Of a stretch of DNA of 64,000 bases, positions 28,814 through 38,651 are shown one piece after another. The stretch comes from Simiduia aestuariiviva. Its GTDB lineage: Bacteria > Pseudomonadota > Gammaproteobacteria > Pseudomonadales > Cellvibrionaceae. Under the pieces are notes generated by a model that saw nothing but the letters and a program-made list of their open reading frames with translations, was not told the DNA's origin and made no database searches. Location of the stretch: contig NZ_JACHXZ010000004.1 in NCBI RefSeq assembly GCF_014192475.1, positions 49,250 through 113,249 on the forward strand, read 5' to 3'. The position numbers were made by a program, and so were the translations under genes. Every line of letters starts with the position of its first letter. Positions within the stretch are counted from its first letter, which is position 1.

Positions 28814-29356
28814 CCCTAGCCAAGTACACTTATAACACCAAAAAAACCTGCAGCTCGCCCCCTCCATCACCGCCCTCAACTCAGATGCCTCCTCACAGTA
28901 GCCTCCTCACAGCAGTTACCTATCATCCAACTTAGGTACGGCAAACTACCTACTTTTCCCAAGCCGATTAGGTTGCACGGGTTCGAAAATTCAATAACCA
29001 CTCACTCAATGGCAATGATGCAACGACTCAAAACTGCGCACCCTGCACAAACATATATTCTTGCTACAACTTTTTGCGCACCAAATTAGACATCAAATTT
29101 GATGATTTGCGCTAACTTGGTTCAGTGACTATTGCAAATAGCGTTGTCAATCCGCTTGGTTTATCTCACTGTAGATGACATATTAGCTACGAAGGTAAAG
29201 CCCAAAAGACACACAAATATTGTGGTTTTACCGTGAAAACATTGATAGCGAGAAAAGACGCGCACCCTACAGACCTTTGGCACACATATTGAAAGAGCTA
29301 GCATTCAATAATCCTGCACGCTAAATTTTCAACATCCAGACCAAGAGAGCTCCGGC
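28814..29356. other. Long intergenic region before the porin gene
   Basis: About 540 bp of AT-richer DNA with no credible gene. It includes a 12-bp perfect palindrome ATCAAATTTGAT at 29092-29103, which may be a regulator site. No obvious promoter, repeat or known RNA was found. Confidence 0.4.
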
Positions 29357-30529
29357 ATGAGAAAAATCGCTTTTGTAGTTTCCACCACCCTAATGGCGTC
29401 ATTTGGATACGCTGACACTTCCATCGATAAATTCATGGACGAGAGCAATACGCAATTGAATTTGCGCTACCGCTTTGAAGCGGTAGACCAAGAGGGTTTT
29501 AATAGTGAATCGGCCGCCAACTCACTGCGCACTCGCCTTAGCTTTAACTCAGGCGTCGTGAGTGGATTGCAGCTTGGCTTGGAATTTGATGATGTGCGCC
29601 ATATCGGCGATGACAGGTTTAATAGCACCAGCAACGGTAAAACCGCTTATCCTGTGGTAGCTGACCCAGATGTCACAGACCTAAACCAGCTGTTCGTCAA
29701 ATTCAAAGCCGAAAACCTCACCGCAACCGCTGGCCGTCAACGCATTAATCTTGACGATCAACGATTTATCGGAGGCGTCGCATGGCGCCAAAATGAGCAG
29801 ACGTATGATGGCTTGCGAATGCAATACGATCACGGCGACCTTAGCGCTGACTACAGCTATGTGGCCCAAGTCAATCGTATATTTGGCCCCACGGGTGACA
29901 GTGCCACGCTTGATGGAGATCTCCATTTACTTAACGCGAACTGGAACATCACTGCCGAACATGCAATTACCGGCTTTTACTATGACATGGATTTTGAAGA
30001 TTCCGCGTCGCTATCAAACACTACCCTAGGCCTTCGGTATCTCGCGAAGTTCAAGCCGCTCACACTGACGGCTAGCGTGGCAAGTCAAAGCGAGACGGGA
30101 GCCGCTAGCATCAATTACACGGCACTCTATTACTTGATAGAAGCTAAGGGTAACCTTGCCATGGTTAAATGGTCCGCCGGCTACGAGGTGCTCGGCTCCG
30201 ATGACGGTATGAAAGCCTTCCAAACTCCCTTGGCGACAGCCCATAAATTTCAGGGCTTTGCGGATAAGTTTCTCAGCACTCCTGCAACCGGCATAGAAGA
30301 TATGTACATTGGCCTTGGAACTGCACTCGGACCCGTCAACCTGTCGCTAACCTATCACGACTTTAATGCTGAGGAAGGCAGCAACCACCATGGTTCAGAG
30401 TGGGACCTTGCCGCCAGCTACCCCATTACCAAAAACCTTAATGCGTTACTGAAATTTGCTGATTATCAAGCCGATGATCACGGCACCGACACACAAAAAT
30501 TATGGCTTCAATTACAACTTAGCCTGTAA
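29357..30529 (+). CDS. Outer-membrane porin-like beta-barrel protein
   Basis: A 390-residue protein with a signal peptide ending in GYADTS and alternating amphipathic beta-strands throughout, closing on a strand with aromatic/hydrophobic alternation (KLWLQLQLSL). This is typical of a 16- to 18-stranded porin of the Opr/alginate-export-like group. Glycine/asparagine-rich turns recur. The substrate is unknown. The gene stands alone after a long upstream region, so it is probably regulated by growth conditions, and it ends at a hairpin shared with the convergent glutathione peroxidase gene. Confidence 0.75.
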   Translation: MRKIAFVVSTTLMASFGYADTSIDKFMDESNTQLNLRYRFEAVDQEGFNSESAANSLRTRLSFNSGVVSGLQLGLEFDDVRHIGDDRFNSTSNGKTAYPVVADPDVTDLNQLFVKFKAENLTATAGRQRINLDDQRFIGGVAWRQNEQTYDGLRMQYDHGDLSADYSYVAQVNRIFGPTGDSATLDGDLHLLNANWNITAEHAITGFYYDMDFEDSASLSNTTLGLRYLAKFKPLTLTASVASQSETGAASINYTALYYLIEAKGNLAMVKWSAGYEVLGSDDGMKAFQTPLATAHKFQGFADKFLSTPATGIEDMYIGLGTALGPVNLSLTYHDFNAEEGSNHHGSEWDLAASYPITKNLNALLKFADYQADDHGTDTQKLWLQLQLSL

Positions 30530-30543
30530 TACTTAGCGATAAT

Positions 30544-30571
30544 GATAAAGGCCCCATACGGGGCCCTTATC
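30544..30571. terminator. Hairpin between porin and glutathione peroxidase genes
   Basis: Stem GATAA.GGCCCC/GGGGCC.TTATC with an ATAC loop, lying 15 bp after the porin stop and between convergent genes. It has no strong T-run. Confidence 0.6.
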
Positions 30572-30646
30572 AATCTGTGATGCTATTTCCGCTAGACCGG
30601 CTAGGTATTCAATGTTGAGGAAAAGTCGGCTATGGATGTTTCATTG

Positions 30647-31210
30647 TTAGCGAGGCTTATTTTTAAGCCCTACGAGCTCTCTCTCAATTGCCTCAACAAT
30701 CACAGCGTCATCGGGTGTAATAAAGCTGCCAAAATGTTGGACCCGTTTCCCGTCAGCTGAAACCAAGTACTTATTAAAATTCCAGGCTGGGCTTTCGCTG
30801 AGTGCAGCCAAGGCTGTAAAAGTGGGATTGGCCTCTGGGCCCTTGATGGATGTGGGTGCCAGCATCGTGAAGGTGACACCGTAATTTATATAGCAAATTT
30901 CTGCAGAAACTTTTTCGTTGGGATTCTCTTGCTTAAAATCGTTGCTGGAAAACCCAACCACTGCCAACCCTCGATCTTTATAGCGCTGGTACAAAGCCTC
31001 TAATTGTTTGAACTGTGGCGAAAAACCACAATGACTGGCCGTATTAATCACTAGCAACGCTTGACCGGCATAGGCATCACACAAGTTCACTTCCGTTGTG
31101 GCGTGCAGTGTACGATAGCTATGGTTTAGGAATGGCGGGCAAGCGGCATTTGCTGTCGAGGCTAAAAACATTGCCGTGCCCAGCAGCAGCGTGAAAAAAA
31201 GTTTATACAT
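30647..31210 (-). CDS. Exported glutathione-peroxidase-family thiol peroxidase
   Basis: Reduces hydrogen peroxide or lipid hydroperoxides. It has 187 residues. The signal peptide ends in ASTANAACP. The catalytic tetrad of the family is visible: Cys61 in NTASHCGFSPQF (cysteine, not selenocysteine), Gln in DFKQENP, Trp and Asn in PAWNFNKYLV. As a periplasmic form it may rely on thioredoxin-like partners such as DsbD-linked ones instead of glutathione. Single gene, converging on the porin. Confidence 0.9.
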   Translation of the reverse strand: MYKLFFTLLLGTAMFLASTANAACPPFLNHSYRTLHATTEVNLCDAYAGQALLVINTASHCGFSPQFKQLEALYQRYKDRGLAVVGFSSNDFKQENPNEKVSAEICYINYGVTFTMLAPTSIKGPEANPTFTALAALSESPAWNFNKYLVSADGKRVQHFGSFITPDDAVIVEAIERELVGLKNKPR

Positions 31211-31281
31211 AGTCAGCTAGCTCATTTAAAAATTAAGCGACCCGTACGCAAACAGCTTCCCCGGTCACGGTCACGAATGCA

Positions 31282-33207
31282 TCAGGTGCTTTCTGGATCG
31301 AGCGCCACACAATTTCGGCCTCGGTCTTTCGCACGATACAGTGCATTGTCGGCGCGATTGATCAAATGTGAAAAATCCGAGTCTCCCTTTTGACACTGGG
31401 CAACACCAACACTAACCGAAACACTTAAATTGTCGGCAACATCGCGCAGATCGATATCGGCAATGGTTTCACAGAGTCGTTGCGCCACGTCGCTTGCGGA
31501 CTCAAGATCGGCGCTCGGCAAGGTCACCAAAAACTCTTCGCCTCCGGTGCGGCCCAACACATCGTGTTTGCGCAGGCAACTGGCTGCCGCATCTGAAATT
31601 TTCTGCAGTACGCGGTCGCCTATTTCATGCCCCCAGGTATCGTTGATGCGCTTAAAATAGTCCACATCAAAAACCAACAGACTAAAATCATCACCCTCTG
31701 CGCGACACTGTGCCAAGGTCTCCTTGCCGCTCTGGTAAATACTACGGCGGTTAGGCAAACCGGTTAATTCATCCGTCATCGCCAGATGACGCAGCCTGTG
31801 CGAGCGTCGCCATTGCCGGACGGCCAACAGCGCCAAGGTGAACAATATGACCACCGAACAAGCCAGCAGCAAACCCTGCCAACGCTTGCGCTCCTCTAAA
31901 TATTGCAATTTTGCTTGGCGCACATCGCGTTCAGACTTTAACGCGCGGTTTTCTGCATCTTTGCGCGCAGCGTCAAATTCAATGCGCATACGGGTGCTGG
32001 TTTGATCACGCAGTTTTTCCAGTAGCATTTCATGGGTGCGCTGGTATTCAGACAATGCTTGGTACGCGGTCTGCCATCGGCCGAGTTGGCCTAGGACTTC
32101 AGCTTTAAGTTTTTGAATCCAGGCAAGGTACCGGTGCTGATCTTGCTCTGCCACGACCGGCTCAGCTTCGATCAATAATTGCAAGGCAGAGGTGTGATCG
32201 CCAACCGCCACCAATTGGTTTGCCTTAAACAATTTCCAAAGGGCCAAATTGAGCGCATCCAGACTGGGATCCAATAGGGGTTCCGCGCGGTCTAGCGCTT
32301 CTGTCGCTGCCGCCACATCGCCTGCGCGCAAACGGTTATCGGCTATGGCGATATAAGTTCCCAACTTCGCGCGCTCAAGACCTTGCTGTGACTCCTGTGC
32401 GAGCATATCTCGGTAGATGGCATAGGCAGCGTCGTATTCACCGAGGTCATCATAAGTTAAAGCGAGCATAAAGCGCGTGCTATCAGCACTTTCTTTATCA
32501 TCGCGCTTGGCATAAATTTCGATCACTTCCTGCAGTAGTTCTTTGGCGCGATCAAAATCCCCCATGCGCCGATAGGTGTTGGCCACCATGGACAATGTAT
32601 AGGCCGTCCAGTAGCGATTACCGATCAAGTGATACATTTGATGGGCAACTTGCAGATCGCTTAGCGCCTGCGCCAGATCGCCCTGCAACGCCAACAATTC
32701 ACCGCGAGCGCTGAGCGCGTCGGCAATTAGCCGCCGATCTTCCGCGCCCTCAGCAACAGCGAGTGCGGCCTCGTAATCGCGCAGAGCGGGCTTATAGTTG
32801 CCCGCTATTTCTTCAAACCAACCGCGACACAAGAGGTAATCTGCCTGCCCAAGACGGTCATCGCGGGCCATAGCTCGATTGATCCACTGAGTCGCATTAT
32901 CGATGGCGGTATTGATTTGATCGAGACTCTGCTCCGGCTGCATCCAACAGCCAAGGCGCCGGTAGCGCTCTTGCTGAGCGGCATCATTGGCGTCGAGCCG
33001 CTCCCCGAGGGCTTTAAACGCACGCCGATAATCTTCGTAACTGCCCACCAGCTCCGCATCTTCCAACTGGCGAAATGCAGCGTCAACCGACAGCTCCACA
33101 TCGCCGCTCGCCGCTGCGGCACCAGAAAGTAGACTAAGAAGCAGTGCGAATCCTATCGCTATCCTGTGCCCGGCAGTCCTTGGCCGCGCCGTGGGTCTTG
33201 GAGTCAT
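31282..33207 (-). CDS. Periplasmic-TPR diguanylate cyclase
   Basis: Makes c-di-GMP from two GTP. It has 641 residues. Signal peptide or first helix (about 13-33), then a long TPR-like sensor region (about 40-430) that should lie in the periplasm, a coiled coil before a membrane helix (about 450-475), then GGDEF. The active site is intact as GGEEF at 555-559, and the product-inhibition site RKHD sits five residues before it. The frame is open 37 codons earlier, but the ATG 33207 begins a plausible signal sequence. Its product could be read by the LapD-like receptor at the left end. Confidence 0.88.
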   Translation of the reverse strand: MTPRPTARPRTAGHRIAIGFALLLSLLSGAAAASGDVELSVDAAFRQLEDAELVGSYEDYRRAFKALGERLDANDAAQQERYRRLGCWMQPEQSLDQINTAIDNATQWINRAMARDDRLGQADYLLCRGWFEEIAGNYKPALRDYEAALAVAEGAEDRRLIADALSARGELLALQGDLAQALSDLQVAHQMYHLIGNRYWTAYTLSMVANTYRRMGDFDRAKELLQEVIEIYAKRDDKESADSTRFMLALTYDDLGEYDAAYAIYRDMLAQESQQGLERAKLGTYIAIADNRLRAGDVAAATEALDRAEPLLDPSLDALNLALWKLFKANQLVAVGDHTSALQLLIEAEPVVAEQDQHRYLAWIQKLKAEVLGQLGRWQTAYQALSEYQRTHEMLLEKLRDQTSTRMRIEFDAARKDAENRALKSERDVRQAKLQYLEERKRWQGLLLACSVVILFTLALLAVRQWRRSHRLRHLAMTDELTGLPNRRSIYQSGKETLAQCRAEGDDFSLLVFDVDYFKRINDTWGHEIGDRVLQKISDAAASCLRKHDVLGRTGGEEFLVTLPSADLESASDVAQRLCETIADIDLRDVADNLSVSVSVGVAQCQKGDSDFSHLINRADNALYRAKDRGRNCVALDPEST

Positions 33208-33282
33208 AGGTTCTCGAGGACAAAGTACGATTGGGCTTGAGTATAAGACAAAAGGCCTGTGATTGGGGCTTTGAAGTGCCCA

Positions 33283-33308
33283 TAAAAAAGCCCCGCTACG
33301 CGGGGCTG
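33283..33308 (-). terminator. Intrinsic terminator of the subtilase gene
   Basis: On the minus strand AGCCCCGC/GCGGGGCT with a three-base loop and six T, placed about 60 bp after the subtilase stop. Confidence 0.85.
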
Positions 33309-33364
33309 TTCCATACACTGCTCGGTCAGAGCTTACACCCTAAGACCCGCCTCACAGTGATCGA

Positions 33365-36301
33365 TCACTCGATTTCCAGCTGGCTGGCAGCCTTGTCATT
33401 GGGCAATAGCCACATGTAGCGACCCTCTCCAGCTACGCGCTCGATTTGAACCTGGGCGCGGGCTTCAACGGGGACAGATGCGGCGCTCACCACAATTTCG
33501 TCAGCCAAATCTATGGTGCCGTACTGCACATCGACGCTGCCGCTGTCAGTTTGGCTGTAGGATTCTAGCCAATAGTTGAAGTTAGTATCGCCAGGTTCCA
33601 AGAAACCGTAAGTCCCATAGAGGTCAACGGTATGGATCGCGCTGCTGTCGTTGTAGTCGTTAGCGACGCCATACTCCAGCAAAAAACTGCCCGTATTGAG
33701 GTTTTGCAAGGCGGTAACCATTTGACCATTTGGATCGGACGCACCGGTGAGCCAACCGTAGTCGTAGCTATACAGGATGTAGTCGTCGATGCCATCTTCA
33801 TTGGTATCGATGTACATCGCGGTCCACAGCTGCGAAAGGTTGTTCCAGGGTGCCTCTGTGGCCAAGCCAAATTGCAACACGGGGTAGCCAAAGTCGGCGA
33901 CGCGGTAACCCAAAGCTTTAATCGCGTTAGAGGTGCCGTCGAGGAACAAACCGTCTTCTCCCGCCAGTGTAAAGCCCTCGGCAATCCCTAGGCCTTGCCC
34001 CTGATTGTGCAGGGTGAAGTTGCCATGGCGATCACTGCGCGCACGAATACGCGAAGCGGGGTCAACAACAGCTAGGTAACCCACGGTCAGTTTGTCTTCA
34101 CCATCGTCAAAGATCAGCCAGCCGTCCACCTCTGTCTGGCTGTAGAACGCATCATCCGCAGGCAATTCAGATGCATCAACCGCCAAGGTGATCGTTACAG
34201 GTCGCTTGCTGTTGCGCCCCATGTGCACACGGCTTGGGAACTGAAGCGACACGCCGGGTACGGCGCGGTTGGGCACATGCGTCACATTGTAGGTGCGGCT
34301 GGAGGATGACAAGTTCTTCAGCGTTACCTTTTCGTGGACGCGCACATCGCGATCTTCGTTAATACGGCCAAAGCTAATAGCGCCCGGCATGGCCAAGCTG
34401 GTGAGCTGAGCCGCCGTTGCAACGTTGATCACACCCGTTCCCTGCAGAGTTAGTGGGTAGGGCGTATTAGAACCAGGGCCCTGTGCATTGGCGGGGTGCG
34501 AACTGTTTTGCAGCATCGCCTTAATGGCATCAGGCTCCAAATTCGGGAACCGCTGCAACAATACAGCCGCCGCACCAGCTACATGGGGCGTCGCCATTGA
34601 GGTACCGCTCAGGCTTACCGCGCCATCACCCGACTGCGTTCTGGCGGAAGAAATTCCCACGCCGGGCGCCGCCAAATCGGGTTTGAAGTCAGAGGCACCA
34701 TTATTGGGCCCGCGAGAACTGAAACCCGCCAAGGTGTCATCATTGTCGGGGAAAGGCACATAATTATTGGCATCCAGCACGCCGACTGGCATATCACCGC
34801 CGGTCATTGCGTCATGGATAGTGGTTCCGTCTGCTAGAGAAATCATGGCCGCATGCAAGTTCACTGGTGAACCACCCATGATGATCGGGGCACCGGGAAC
34901 ATTGTTAAACACCACAGCACCTGAGGCGCCTGCAGCCAACGCATTTTGGAGCTTGGTCGTAAATGCACAGGATCCGCGCTTCAAAAATGCCACCTTACCA
35001 GTCATGTCATTGGCCAGCGGCGCACACGCATTCAAAGGGCTCGCAATCTCTAATGGGCCACTGATGGGGCTACCGTCTACAAGGGCGGGCGAAATGCCTG
35101 AATAGGCGGCGTTGTAGTCACCGCCCACGAGATCGCTGTCAATTTTGATCGCGAATTCATTGGCACCACCTGCGACCGTGGCCGCCACCGCGATGGTTTT
35201 CTTGCCAGCCGCAGGCGCGCCGTGCACATAGGGCACACCATTGCCAGAGTTACCGGCGGCGACCACCACCACAACACCCATGTTGGCGGCGTTGTCTGCA
35301 GCTACAGAAGATGGGTCATCGGGATGACCAAAATCCGAACCCAAGCTCATGTTGATCACGTCTGCGCGATCGTCAACGCTGCCGTCACCGTTGGGGTCCA
35401 GTGCGTATTCAATTGCGTCGACAGTCAGCGCAGTGGAGCCCGCGACATCGCCGAACACTTTTAACGCCCAAATTTCAGCGTCTTTTGCGACACCAGCGCC
35501 CACTTTACCGTCAACGCCATTACCCGCCGCAGAGCCGGCAACGTGGGTACCATGGCCGTTGTAGTCCATGGGGTCCGGATCTGGCTGGGGAATGCGCTGC
35601 TCTGGGGTGCCACCGGCGTGATAGTTGGCGCCGGCAAAGTCATAACCACGGGTCACTTTCGCAGTGGGGAAAGTGCCCGGCTCAATCACGGCGGGGTCAT
35701 TGCCTGCATAATCACCATCGCCGCCAAAATTCTGGTGCATGTAATCAACCCCAGTGTCGATTACTGCGATTTTTTTCCCGGCGCCCGAAAACCCCAGCGC
35801 CCAGGCATCTGTGCCACCAACCCATGGCACCGACACACTGTTCATCAACTTGTGATGAGGTACGCGCATAACGCGCTTCACACCAACAAGTGATTGAATT
35901 GCCGCTAGGTCAGACCGCTCAACAATCCACTTGCTGCCATTGACGCCTGCGGTGAAGCTTTTGACTTCGGTCGCGCCAATTTTCTGCATTTTTGCACGAA
36001 ACTGGGACTGTTCCGCTTTAATTTTATGCGCGTGGGCCATCTGGCGATCAGGCGTCGGTTCCGCCGCTGTCGCTTGCATTTCATTGACCACGAAACCCGC
36101 TACCGATGGGCTTTCCAGTTCAACAAAAATTTCAATTCGGTTTTTACCATTTGCAAAGGGCGCCTGCTGAATATCTAGCGCTTGCCGCTCTAGCGACAGC
36201 TTGGCCGGGTCGTTGGCCTGTGCGCCGGCCAATGCAGCAACGGAGCAAGACAAACAAAGCACGGCAGTTTTGCCGAGTAAATGGACGGGTATTTTTTTCA
36301 T
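33365..36301 (-). CDS. Secreted subtilisin-like serine protease (S8) with PA insert
   Basis: A 978-residue extracellular protease. Signal peptide ending around AGAQAND, an inhibitor-like prodomain (about 45-150), catalytic domain with Asp182 in VIDTGVDY, His250 in GHGTHVAGS and Ser568 in SGTSMATPH. A protease-associated domain (about 385-480; KVAFLKRGSCAFTTKLQNA) is inserted between His and Ser. The last 330 residues hold Fn3-like beta domains and a calcium-like DTNEDGIDDY stretch. The ATG 36301, with GGAG upstream, is preferred over the longer frame. It likely feeds peptides to the M1, M14 and other peptidases of the window. Confidence 0.92.
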   Translation of the reverse strand: MKKIPVHLLGKTAVLCLSCSVAALAGAQANDPAKLSLERQALDIQQAPFANGKNRIEIFVELESPSVAGFVVNEMQATAAEPTPDRQMAHAHKIKAEQSQFRAKMQKIGATEVKSFTAGVNGSKWIVERSDLAAIQSLVGVKRVMRVPHHKLMNSVSVPWVGGTDAWALGFSGAGKKIAVIDTGVDYMHQNFGGDGDYAGNDPAVIEPGTFPTAKVTRGYDFAGANYHAGGTPEQRIPQPDPDPMDYNGHGTHVAGSAAGNGVDGKVGAGVAKDAEIWALKVFGDVAGSTALTVDAIEYALDPNGDGSVDDRADVINMSLGSDFGHPDDPSSVAADNAANMGVVVVVAAGNSGNGVPYVHGAPAAGKKTIAVAATVAGGANEFAIKIDSDLVGGDYNAAYSGISPALVDGSPISGPLEIASPLNACAPLANDMTGKVAFLKRGSCAFTTKLQNALAAGASGAVVFNNVPGAPIIMGGSPVNLHAAMISLADGTTIHDAMTGGDMPVGVLDANNYVPFPDNDDTLAGFSSRGPNNGASDFKPDLAAPGVGISSARTQSGDGAVSLSGTSMATPHVAGAAAVLLQRFPNLEPDAIKAMLQNSSHPANAQGPGSNTPYPLTLQGTGVINVATAAQLTSLAMPGAISFGRINEDRDVRVHEKVTLKNLSSSSRTYNVTHVPNRAVPGVSLQFPSRVHMGRNSKRPVTITLAVDASELPADDAFYSQTEVDGWLIFDDGEDKLTVGYLAVVDPASRIRARSDRHGNFTLHNQGQGLGIAEGFTLAGEDGLFLDGTSNAIKALGYRVADFGYPVLQFGLATEAPWNNLSQLWTAMYIDTNEDGIDDYILYSYDYGWLTGASDPNGQMVTALQNLNTGSFLLEYGVANDYNDSSAIHTVDLYGTYGFLEPGDTNFNYWLESYSQTDSGSVDVQYGTIDLADEIVVSAASVPVEARAQVQIERVAGEGRYMWLLPNDKAASQLEIE

Positions 36302-36741
36302 AAAGCCAACTCCATGGACTATCAATGATCGGTCTTTACTGGGATCACCAGCAACCGAAGCTTGTTTGAAAAACCGCACCTGAATTGAGGACAACGCGAC
36401 AGGTCGGTATCCACTGAAACACCATTAGTTATAGCGTTTTGTAATACTTCAGAGATTTAGTACAACCTCAAATTGCATATTGTTTTTATAGCTATTTGAG
36501 CGTGTCAATCAAACGACAAATACTCGCCAAACTACAACCCAAAACAGACTAACAACCTGCCAAAGCTGTCACTTTTAGCAAAAACCAGCGCTAAGTATTA
36601 AGCTACCCCCAAAACCCATACTTTATGCCTAAATAAGCCACTACGACTGGAACGCCGGTGCAGCTTGAAGTCCATTTTCTAGCAAACCGTAATACGCCAA
36701 CTTATAATCGCGCGCCTTGTCTGTACTGCATGGATCGCACT
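36302..36741. other. Divergent region between subtilase and orphan pair
   Basis: About 440 bp, AT-rich, containing promoters in both directions. No strong consensus sites are visible. Part of its right end (from 36658) is in frame with the orphan gene and may be coding if the GTG start is used. Confidence 0.4.
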
Positions 36742-37830
36742 ATGAACGGAATCGCAAATCTGGGTTTCCAAACCCATCAACCCAACCAGCAAAAAACTCA
36801 ACGATTCATCCCATTCTCAGCTAACACCACGGGAAAGTGCGGACGACCCGTATTTATTGACGCAAAACTGCTGCCGGATTTTTTGATCAATATCGACCTA
36901 AAAACCTATCGCGGCCTGCAGATTGTTCGCGGCATTGAGATGTTGCGCTCGGTGGGTGGGGGTATCAATGCCTATCAAAGTAAACTTAAAGCCGCTAAAC
37001 ATATGAGTGTGATTGGCGAACTGGAGATTTACTATTACATTGCCCAGCAAAACCCCTCTGGCAATGAAGTTAGCGGGGTTTACATTACTGAACTATCTAA
37101 CGCAGCAAAAAATACTGCACCAGCAGGAAATTACATAGTTAAAAGTGGTAAAGCCAACCCTAACAATCTAACCCAATTTAGCGGGGATCAGGCTTGCATA
37201 GGCGGAGCGGCAAATTTAGAGCTGGCAATTTCAGACGCCAGGGAACATATCGAAACCGATGGATGGGGAAGATCGCCAGATTACGGCCTCTACTTTATAC
37301 CGGACTCACTGCAAAACATCCAAGGCACATGGCTTACCCCAGAGCAAAAGACAGTAAAAATTTCAGAGCATGCTTCAGAACTAGCTACCATTCTTACCAC
37401 CACTCAAAAAAATCGTTTGCATACAAAAAGCCCAATTCGAATCCGAGTATTCAACGGCGGCTGCAAAGTACTTTGTGTCGCTCTAAAAAGCATTCAAGGC
37501 CATCTAGACAAACTAGGATTTGAGCTAATAGATCCGGACGTTTCAGCCAACTCAACACTGAAAGAAATACTTGCACACGATGCAAGACTGTCTCCAGATG
37601 CAATTCAGTTCACCAAAAAATCTACGGAAATAACGTTATCGTCGGTGAGAAACTCACTCGCAAAGACACTTTCTGCCCTCGGCAACAAAAAAAGCGCAGA
37701 AAACATACTTAATAAAACTTCGAAACAGGCAAATGCGCTATCTGTCGGCAACAATTTGATTACAAATAATAATTATTTCCTAGATGCTGCAAGACAGGCC
37801 AGCATCCTTGGTCAATGGTCAAAGCAGTGA
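36742..37830 (+). CDS. Unassigned protein, first gene of an orphan pair
   Basis: I do not recognise this protein. From ATG 36742 it has 362 residues. A GTG at 36658 with a weak GGA would add 28. No signal peptide or membrane helix. The first two thirds look globular and mixed alpha/beta (FLINIDLKTYRGLQIVRG, PDYGLYFIPDSLQNIQGTW). The last 100 residues are Ser/Asn-rich and helical. Base composition is visibly more AT-rich than the flanks, which hints at acquisition. It overlaps the next gene by 16 bp. It could be an effector, antitoxin partner or other accessory protein, without evidence for any of these. Confidence 0.7.
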   Translation: MNGIANLGFQTHQPNQQKTQRFIPFSANTTGKCGRPVFIDAKLLPDFLINIDLKTYRGLQIVRGIEMLRSVGGGINAYQSKLKAAKHMSVIGELEIYYYIAQQNPSGNEVSGVYITELSNAAKNTAPAGNYIVKSGKANPNNLTQFSGDQACIGGAANLELAISDAREHIETDGWGRSPDYGLYFIPDSLQNIQGTWLTPEQKTVKISEHASELATILTTTQKNRLHTKSPIRIRVFNGGCKVLCVALKSIQGHLDKLGFELIDPDVSANSTLKEILAHDARLSPDAIQFTKKSTEITLSSVRNSLAKTLSALGNKKSAENILNKTSKQANALSVGNNLITNNNYFLDAARQASILGQWSKQ

Positions 37831-38555
37831 AATACTCGGACATATTTACCGACCCTGAAATCATCCAAATGCCCGTTGGACGTAGTGTATTGACTGCACT
37901 TACGCCTAACTACGGAACCTTTCACACTAGAAACTCCAGCTCCTATTTACAGGTCAATAGATACCTAAAAGAACGGCCACCGCTCAACATAGACATTGAA
38001 CTTTTTACAATGGATTGGGCGTACAATGACGTAAATAATACTGAGCTGCTTGGCATGATCGCTTTAACAGGTCTGTTAACTCTCTCGAAAAATCCCATTC
38101 AATGCGCTGACTCTTTCTTTAAATATATACGCAGCGAACTAGACGAAGATCGCAATCGACTATTGCAGCAACATGAAGATTACTGTCGCAGAATGGGAAG
38201 TGACCACCCGCTGCCTGAAGCCATGAGTGGTCCGACCTCTGTATCCGACGTTTCCTGTAAAGTATTCTCCAACTTTAAATGCTTTAAAACTCTGCTTTCA
38301 TCTTCGGCTAGTGAGACTGGTTATCAAGTATATTTCATACCTTTAAATACTGTTTCTTGTTTACAGCTTAGTTTTAGCCCGCACAACTTTAAAGTTGACC
38401 GTTTTGAATCGAAAATTGAATGCTGCGCCTTCATAGAGCAACTTTGCGACGAATTCATATCAAAACTAACGCTCAGTGATGGCAATTTCACCCAGGCCGC
38501 CCCACCGCCAAAACTAGAGCCATCGCCCAAAGATCTACCCGACAACAGCTGGTAG
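37815..38555 (+). CDS. Unassigned protein, second gene of an orphan pair
   Basis: A 246-residue protein with no recognised domain, no signal peptide and no membrane helix. It is mostly helical by appearance, has seven cysteines (several in the C-terminal half) and a Pro-rich tail. It starts inside the preceding gene, so the two products are probably made in fixed proportion and may bind each other. A small hairpin (GAATTC/GAATTC) follows the stop at about 38560. The overlap and shared AT-rich composition mark the pair as one transferred module. Confidence 0.7.
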   Translation: MVKAVKYSDIFTDPEIIQMPVGRSVLTALTPNYGTFHTRNSSSYLQVNRYLKERPPLNIDIELFTMDWAYNDVNNTELLGMIALTGLLTLSKNPIQCADSFFKYIRSELDEDRNRLLQQHEDYCRRMGSDHPLPEAMSGPTSVSDVSCKVFSNFKCFKTLLSSSASETGYQVYFIPLNTVSCLQLSFSPHNFKVDRFESKIECCAFIEQLCDEFISKLTLSDGNFTQAAPPPKLEPSPKDLPDNSW

Positions 38556-38651
38556 CCATTAGAATTCCTTCTGAATTCAGCAAAATAACGCATTTTTCAT
38601 CGCGCCCGCAGACCACTATGCTTAGCCCTATCAAAATTTAGGAGTAGACCT

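Noticed and set aside
29092..29103. Palindrome ATCAAATTTGAT as a defined regulator site
   Set aside because: A single short AT-rich palindrome in AT-rich DNA is too weak to name a regulator.
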